11,158 nt of DNA, from contig JBLFZF010000092.1 in NCBI GenBank assembly GCA_047610145.1, positions 1-11,158 of the forward strand, read 5' to 3'. The stretch comes from CAJXZP01 sp047610145. GTDB taxonomy: Bacteria; Bacteroidota; Bacteroidia; Flavobacteriales_G; Salibacteraceae. The first letter of the stretch is position 1, and each line of letters opens with the position of its first letter. Shown in pieces: positions 6,431 through 11,158 of this stretch. The position numbers and the translations under genes are program-made. The notes under the pieces were generated by a model, which saw only the letters and a list, made by a program, of their open reading frames with translations, searched no databases and had not been told where the DNA came from.

Positions 6431-7975
6431 ATGGATAACAATATTTTACATAATGGATACTATAAGACACTTTCAGAAAAGTCTAAGTTCCGAATTATTG
6501 TGTTCAAGTTTGAGAGTCCCAAAACATTTAGAATTATTGAGTGCAATGCCAATGCAGCAGAAAACAGTAACAGATCTAAATCTGATTTAATAGGTAAAAC
6601 GCTGAAACAATTATTAGGAGAGTCTATTAATTCTAATTCTCTGAATCATCTATTACTGCAGTTAAATAAATGCTTAGAAAAACAAACCCCCATTTTTAGC
6701 GAGGAACGCGTATTCATAAGCGGAGTCTTATACATAAAAAAAAACCAATACCTACCTATTTCAGGAAATTTGGGCCAGCCCAAGCAAATTATGGTCATTA
6801 GTCATTTGATTAATAATATAGAAAACACGAAAGACAAATGGAAAGAATGCCAAGCTAAGTATGACCGGATTTTAAACACTACTTTTTCTGGGGTCTTAAC
6901 ACATAAAAAAGGCATTGCTCTGGAAGCTAACGAGACTTTTTTAGACATGTTTGGGTTCAGTAGGAATGAAGTTATTGGGAAAGACATTGTGAGTAAAATT
7001 GTTGTTTCAAATCAAGAAAATAAAATTGTCCACAAAATCAAAAATCACGAAATTATTCCAGGAGTACTTCATGCAGTAAAAAAAACAGGGGAGATCATAC
7101 ATATTCAAATTGAAGCTAGTTTTTTTAACGACCAAAACAATCAAAATACGGGACTCTTAATTGTTAAAGATATAACAGAACAAAAGCGGACAGATTTATA
7201 CTTAAAACAATCAAAAAGTGAGCTTTCAAAGCTCCAGAAAATCTCAAAAATGGGAAGCTGGACCATGAATGTGAAAACTTTGAAAGTAACACAATCCAAA
7301 GAACACCAGCTCTTGTTTGAGCAAACCCCTCAAAAAGACAATCAAAACATTAAAGAATATATACAACAAGTAGTTCATTCGCAAGATCACAAATTACTAA
7401 ATAGCAAAATTCGATTTGCCCTAAAAAACGCAGACAGTGTAGACTATTACGACCAATTTGAAATACGAATACTAGATCAAAACAAAAATGACAGATGGAT
7501 TCTTATTACTTCTTTTTATAAAAACGATGAAGAAATTGAAGGTATTACACAAGATATCACAACCCTAAAGCAGCCTTTTTTAAAGCTAACTAAACAAAAA
7601 GAGGCCGCATTAGAAAATGAAAAACGGCTTCTTCAAGTCACTTCAATGTCTCATCTTGGCTACTTTGAATATGACATTCTATCGAGAGACATTTGTTATT
7701 CTGAAGAAATGAAAATCATTTATGGCCTAGACGACCATCAAAAGGGATTTCCTCTCATCAATCTACTGCGAAAAGTGGATGAAAAAGATCTTTGGTTTGT
7801 CATTAAATCCATTCAATCCACTATAATGACAAAAGGAAAGAAGGTCTTTCAACATTGTTTACTTGGCCCCAATGGAAAAACTACAACCGTAGCCGTTACT
7901 GCCGAAGTACAGTTCAATAACTCTCAACCCCATAAAGTAGTAGGAACGGTTTTAGATATCACACCCTATAGATAA
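6431..7975 (+). CDS. PAS-only sensor protein, no output domain
   Basis: A 514-residue soluble protein built of PAS domains. The first is degenerate (about 18-126). The second (about 143-252) ends in KDITEQK, the third (about 262-378, a GSW-type fold) ends in TQDIT, and the fourth (about 396-513) ends in LDIT only four residues before the stop. No HisKA, HATPase, GGDEF, EAL, receiver or DNA-binding segment follows, and no kinase-like sequence is visible in the downstream frames before the convergent gene. No LOV cysteine motif is present, so a flavin photosensor is unlikely; ligands are unknown. PAS domains bind small molecules or partner PAS domains, so a sensor or scaffold role for the kinases upstream is plausible but only inferred. 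A kinase that lost its catalytic end is the main alternative. A 649-base gap separates it from the receiver-kinase gene, so it may have its own promoter; I could not identify one with confidence. Confidence 0.88.
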   Translation: MDNNILHNGYYKTLSEKSKFRIIVFKFESPKTFRIIECNANAAENSNRSKSDLIGKTLKQLLGESINSNSLNHLLLQLNKCLEKQTPIFSEERVFISGVLYIKKNQYLPISGNLGQPKQIMVISHLINNIENTKDKWKECQAKYDRILNTTFSGVLTHKKGIALEANETFLDMFGFSRNEVIGKDIVSKIVVSNQENKIVHKIKNHEIIPGVLHAVKKTGEIIHIQIEASFFNDQNNQNTGLLIVKDITEQKRTDLYLKQSKSELSKLQKISKMGSWTMNVKTLKVTQSKEHQLLFEQTPQKDNQNIKEYIQQVVHSQDHKLLNSKIRFALKNADSVDYYDQFEIRILDQNKNDRWILITSFYKNDEEIEGITQDITTLKQPFLKLTKQKEAALENEKRLLQVTSMSHLGYFEYDILSRDICYSEEMKIIYGLDDHQKGFPLINLLRKVDEKDLWFVIKSIQSTIMTKGKKVFQHCLLGPNGKTTTVAVTAEVQFNNSQPHKVVGTVLDITPYR

Positions 7976-7977
7976 TA

Positions 7978-7990
7978 CGAATTTGATTCG
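7978..7990. repeat. Short hairpin just after stop codon
   Basis: CGAAT and ATTCG pair around TTG, two bases after the stop codon of the PAS-only gene. The stem is short and no T-run follows, so it is at most a weak transcript end. Confidence 0.25.
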
Positions 7991-8051
7991 CATAATCACA
8001 ATATGCCATTTTAATAGGTCAAAAAAAAAGACATTAGATATTGTATGGTTT

Positions 8052-8067
8052 TTGGTATTAATACCAA
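8052..8067. repeat. Perfect 16-base palindrome
   Basis: TTGGTATTAATACCAA is a perfect dyad in the convergent intergenic region. It resembles the operator shape of many dimeric repressors, but it lies downstream of both flanking genes, where an operator has no obvious job. Roughly one such palindrome by chance is not surprising in a window of this size. The rest of 7976-8269 shows no gene. Confidence 0.4.
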
Positions 8068-8253
8068 CTGATACGCTCTAAGCAACTAAAAACAACCATT
8101 CAACTAGTCGCTTCAGGATTACATCGTATATATTTGACTATTCCTATTCACCGGTCTTAAAACACCGCTAACCTCTTGCAATTTGATCTTTAAACCAACA
8201 CTTTCATTCTTAGATCTAGTCTTTATACTTCATGCGCAATGTTTCAAGGGATA

Positions 8254-8275
8254 CAAAAGATAGTATTCACTATCT
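8254..8275 (-). terminator. Candidate terminator overlapping the stop codon
   Basis: On the minus strand AGATAGT (8275-8269) and ACTATCT (8264-8258) form a seven-base-pair stem around GAAT, followed by TTTTG. The TAG stop of the PKD surface protein (8272-8270) lies in the first arm. The shape is that of an intrinsic terminator, but the stem is AT-rich and the T-run short. Confidence 0.35.
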
Positions 8276-11158
8276 CATAACTTGAACACTGCCAACATAC
8301 TCAGAGGTTTTAGAATTTAATCCAACTACTTTAATTTTGTAAACAAACAGAGAATTTGGGGGCACCGGCTCGCCATAAACGGTGCCATCCCAACCGATAT
8401 TTAAATCGGTTGACTCAAACACCAACCCTCCCCAACTATCATACACGTACATATACATGAGTCTATCTACTCCGTAAGTAACCGGAATAAAGTAATCATT
8501 TACACCATCTCCATCTGGCGTGAACGCATTTGGAACAAAAACACGGTACTCCTCCAAGCTTATTGTAAACGAGGTATCTTTTTCAAAACATGAATACTCA
8601 TCTCCGTACGTTAAAGAATACATGGTTTCTTCCTCTGGCATGAATACCGGATCGAAACAGTCACTGCAACTTAGATAACCGTTAGATTCCCATAAAAAAC
8701 TAGATACATTAAAACCTTCTACTTGAATACCCAAATCTGTTCCCTGAGGAATTAAGGTATCATTCGGAAAGTAAGATAGGAACGGCTCTTCTATTACTGT
8801 TATCAAAACGGAATCTTTTGTTTCACAACCCTGCTCATTTACACCAACTACTTGAAATAAAACACTCTCCGTAATTTGGGTGACTGTTGCACTAGAAGTA
8901 TCATTACCCACTCCCCAAGAAGGACTCCATGCATAGCTAGTTGCTCCAGATACATTAAGGTCAATTTGAGTACCTCCGCAAACAAGAGTATCCTCGGTGG
9001 TCCGTAAATTTGGAGATTCAAGAACGGTTACTTGCGTTGAACTAGTATCTCTACATGATAAAGAATCATTCCAAACAATCAATGACAAGTCATAAAGGCC
9101 AGCTTCTAAAAAATCTTTATTAAAGCTATTCGAAATAATATTAGACTCTTTGTCAATCAACCATCTGCCCATAGTAGATCCTACAGAAACATTAGATAAT
9201 TGCACCCGTAAAGGAGCACAACCCAAAGTATCACTCACTTCAATCATTGACTTAACCTCAAAAGCCTCTACTTCTACTTGATCTGTTTTCACACAAAGAC
9301 CAATACTATCCGAGAATATTAAGGTCACATTGTATTTCATTCCATAGTTGTACTTATGATACACCGGATCATTTCCATTCCCATTTTGCAAGGTAATACC
9401 ATCACCAAAATCCCAGGTAAACAAACGTGCATTGGCATTTTTATCAATCAGTTCAAATTTAAATGTCTCTGACAAGCAATCTTTGATTTCCTCTGGGCTA
9501 ATCTGAGCAGTTGGACCAGAAACATGAATATAACTGGGTCTAATAAGGGAGTCAGCACACCCAAATCCAGACTTTATTTTTAAGCCAACCGAATAATCTC
9601 CCGGTAAATCATAGCTGTGATGCACCACAGAGTTACCTGACGCAAAAGACGTTGAACCATCTCCAAAATCCCAAAACCACTGATGATTACTTCCATTTAC
9701 GATAGGAATAGAGAAATACACGCTAGAAGGATAGCAATTAAGACTAGTCTCATTTGCAACAAAGCCCACGTGAGGAATTTCATGTACCTCAACTAGGTTG
9801 TTTACCCAATTAGTATCTACACAACCAAATTGATCCATCACCGACAATCCGACCGTATATTGACCTGAACTAGTGTAGGTTTTTAGAGGATTTAGTCCCA
9901 GAGCGTTTGTACCATCTCCAAAATCCCATGAGTAAATAGAATCAGACGGATTTACTCCCGTAATTTCTAAAGAGTCCCCTTTACAATGGGCTGCATTTAC
10001 CACAGAAAAAGATGCCACAGGTTGTTTTAAATTGATTCGGGCTTGGTATCTGAAGGTATTCTTGCACCCAAAGGTATCTGTAACTTGTAGCGAAACATGA
10101 TAACTATTATTTCTCTGATTAGTATAGGTATGTGTCGGATTCTGAACAGAAGAAACACCTCCATCACCAAAGTCCCAAGCCCATCCTGTAATATTAGTAT
10201 CACTCACACTATAATCTGAAAACGAAGCAGAAACAGGCGAGCAACCCAAGGTATCTGAGGTTTGAAAGTTAACTATTGGCGAATACACCATTACATTTTG
10301 CGATACGGTATCTACACACCCATGCAAATCATGTACAATTCCATACACTTTATGACTTCCTTTTTGAGCAAAAGAAAACAATTTGCTTTTCGCATCAATA
10401 ACTTGACCTGCAAAGCCATCAATAGACCAAAGAACGCTTCCAATTGCATTTTCAGAACCTAGCGTACTAATTACTGCGGGCTCTTGTATACATAAGTTTG
10501 AATCTTGCAAGTGTATCTCTCCTTTAATAAACCTCACCTTCACAATTTTCATTTTAGTAAAACCACAACCGTTACCGCTATCATAACCAGAAAAATGAAC
10601 GTTATAATTAGAATCCGATACCGGAAAAAGATGTGTCACATTTAATATGGATGAATCTTGAGGAGACCCATCTCCAAAGTTCCAACTAAAACCAGTACCT
10701 CCTAACATTCTGGGTGTAAAAGAAACCAAATTGGGTGTATCACAATTCACCACATAACTAAAATTCAGAACTGGTCCCATTACATAAATAGCAGAATCTA
10801 CTTTAGCCGTATCAAAACAACCATTATATCCGGTTATTAGCGAAACATTCACATAACCTGTATCTGTAAATTTATGGGTAGGCTCAAAATCAAATGAATA
10901 CCCACCATCTCCGAAATTCCAATGGTAATGATCAATTTTATTAACATCTACAGAGTTGTTGATGGTAGATACCAAACTTGAAGCACACGTTAAATTTGTA
11001 TCCAATTGAAAATTAGCCAACTGCTTAGAGCCAACACGAATGGTATCCACCTTAAAGGAAGTACATCCATTTTTTAATACCCCCTCTAATTTAACGGTAT
11101 AAACACCAGCGGTTTGAAATGAGAAGTTTGGAGTCGAGTTTTTTATTGTTAACAATAT
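8270..11158 (-). CDS. PKD-repeat surface protein, type IX sorting domain (5' partial)
   Basis: The 3' part of a large secreted protein; the frame stays open through the window edge at 11158, so the true start and signal peptide are outside (a TTG at 11155 is not a credible start). Residues here count from 11155. Six PKD domains carry the W-[ND]-F-G-D-G motif with Trp at 79, 158, 327, 410, 495 and 581. Two further units lack the motif (about 217-292 and 640-711), and a partial one lies at about 1-41. Paired Cys such as GCxDT or LGCxP recur in each unit. Two Ig-like units (712-787 and 788-868, the second with SCSDCFDPV) lead to a C-terminal domain (870-961) starting VFVPNAFTPDGDGVND. This matches the gliding-motility-associated type B sorting domain used for export by the type IX secretion system. 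Expected location is the cell surface or outside; likely roles are adhesion, gliding or polymer binding, but no catalytic domain is visible here. It is convergent with the PAS-only gene. Confidence 0.93.
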   Translation of the reverse strand: MLLTIKNSTPNFSFQTAGVYTVKLEGVLKNGCTSFKVDTIRVGSKQLANFQLDTNLTCASSLVSTINNSVDVNKIDHYHWNFGDGGYSFDFEPTHKFTDTGYVNVSLITGYNGCFDTAKVDSAIYVMGPVLNFSYVVNCDTPNLVSFTPRMLGGTGFSWNFGDGSPQDSSILNVTHLFPVSDSNYNVHFSGYDSGNGCGFTKMKIVKVRFIKGEIHLQDSNLCIQEPAVISTLGSENAIGSVLWSIDGFAGQVIDAKSKLFSFAQKGSHKVYGIVHDLHGCVDTVSQNVMVYSPIVNFQTSDTLGCSPVSASFSDYSVSDTNITGWAWDFGDGGVSSVQNPTHTYTNQRNNSYHVSLQVTDTFGCKNTFRYQARINLKQPVASFSVVNAAHCKGDSLEITGVNPSDSIYSWDFGDGTNALGLNPLKTYTSSGQYTVGLSVMDQFGCVDTNWVNNLVEVHEIPHVGFVANETSLNCYPSSVYFSIPIVNGSNHQWFWDFGDGSTSFASGNSVVHHSYDLPGDYSVGLKIKSGFGCADSLIRPSYIHVSGPTAQISPEEIKDCLSETFKFELIDKNANARLFTWDFGDGITLQNGNGNDPVYHKYNYGMKYNVTLIFSDSIGLCVKTDQVEVEAFEVKSMIEVSDTLGCAPLRVQLSNVSVGSTMGRWLIDKESNIISNSFNKDFLEAGLYDLSLIVWNDSLSCRDTSSTQVTVLESPNLRTTEDTLVCGGTQIDLNVSGATSYAWSPSWGVGNDTSSATVTQITESVLFQVVGVNEQGCETKDSVLITVIEEPFLSYFPNDTLIPQGTDLGIQVEGFNVSSFLWESNGYLSCSDCFDPVFMPEEETMYSLTYGDEYSCFEKDTSFTISLEEYRVFVPNAFTPDGDGVNDYFIPVTYGVDRLMYMYVYDSWGGLVFESTDLNIGWDGTVYGEPVPPNSLFVYKIKVVGLNSKTSEYVGSVQVMR
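9398..10921 (-). repeat. Six-copy W-x-F-G-D-G coding repeat
   Basis: The PKD core motif is encoded by near-identical 18-base segments at 9398-9415, 9656-9673, 9911-9928, 10160-10177, 10667-10684 and 10904-10921, read on the minus strand. Spacings are 258, 255, 249, 507 and 237 bases. The double spacing of 507 is filled by one unit that has lost the motif. DNA between the motifs is well diverged, so this is an old repeat array rather than a recent duplication. Confidence 0.8.

Noticed and set aside
8021..8029. Nine-A run (T-run on the minus strand) with the 8052-8067 palindrome as an intrinsic terminator
   Set aside because: The run is separated from the palindrome by more than 20 bases, so it does not form a terminator.
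10262..10462. Plus-strand 66-codon open frame
   Set aside because: It lies wholly opposite the well-supported PKD protein and resembles no protein.
1..11158. CRISPR array, insertion sequence, tRNA or phage attachment site
   Set aside because: No regularly spaced direct repeats, transposase, tRNA or flanking duplications were seen; the only regular repeat is the PKD coding array.

Overview
The window looks like part of a Bacteroidota chromosome, probably a flavobacterial or related gliding lineage. Three things point there: strongly AT-rich DNA, almost no Shine-Dalgarno sequences ahead of the genes, and a large surface protein on the minus strand with PKD repeats ending in a type IX secretion sorting domain of the gliding-motility-associated (type B) kind. 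The assignment rests on these traits only; there is no rRNA or other marker gene.

Layout. Bases 1-433 have no gene; they hold two hairpin-capable inverted repeats, a run of seven C and a perfect match to the Bacteroidota -7 promoter element TAnnTTTG. A large membrane hybrid histidine kinase follows (434-4603: two membrane segments, three PAS domains, a GAF domain, a fourth PAS, HisKA, HATPase and receiver). Eight bases later comes a soluble protein that joins a receiver to a histidine kinase (4612-5781), almost certainly in the same transcript. Bases 5782-6430 are a 649-base stretch that contains one doubtful 114-residue open frame and a cluster of inverted repeats. A PAS-only protein with no output domain comes next (6431-7975). 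After a short convergent intergenic region (7976-8269), the 3' part of a large PKD-repeat surface protein runs on the minus strand and leaves the window at its 5' side (8270-11158).

How the parts may fit together. The first two genes could form a phosphorelay in which the membrane kinase feeds the receiver of the second protein, or in which both respond to the same signals. No HPt protein, DNA-binding response regulator or cyclic-nucleotide enzyme is present, so the final output lies elsewhere. The PAS-only protein may be a sensor or adaptor for these kinases, but only its nearness and matching domain type support this. The surface protein is on the opposite strand and nothing in the sequence ties it to the signalling genes.

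No clearly new system is established. The best candidate for something undescribed is the 5782-6430 region, where inverted repeats overlap a doubtful open frame. It may be a structured RNA, a decayed gene, or ordinary AT-rich DNA.
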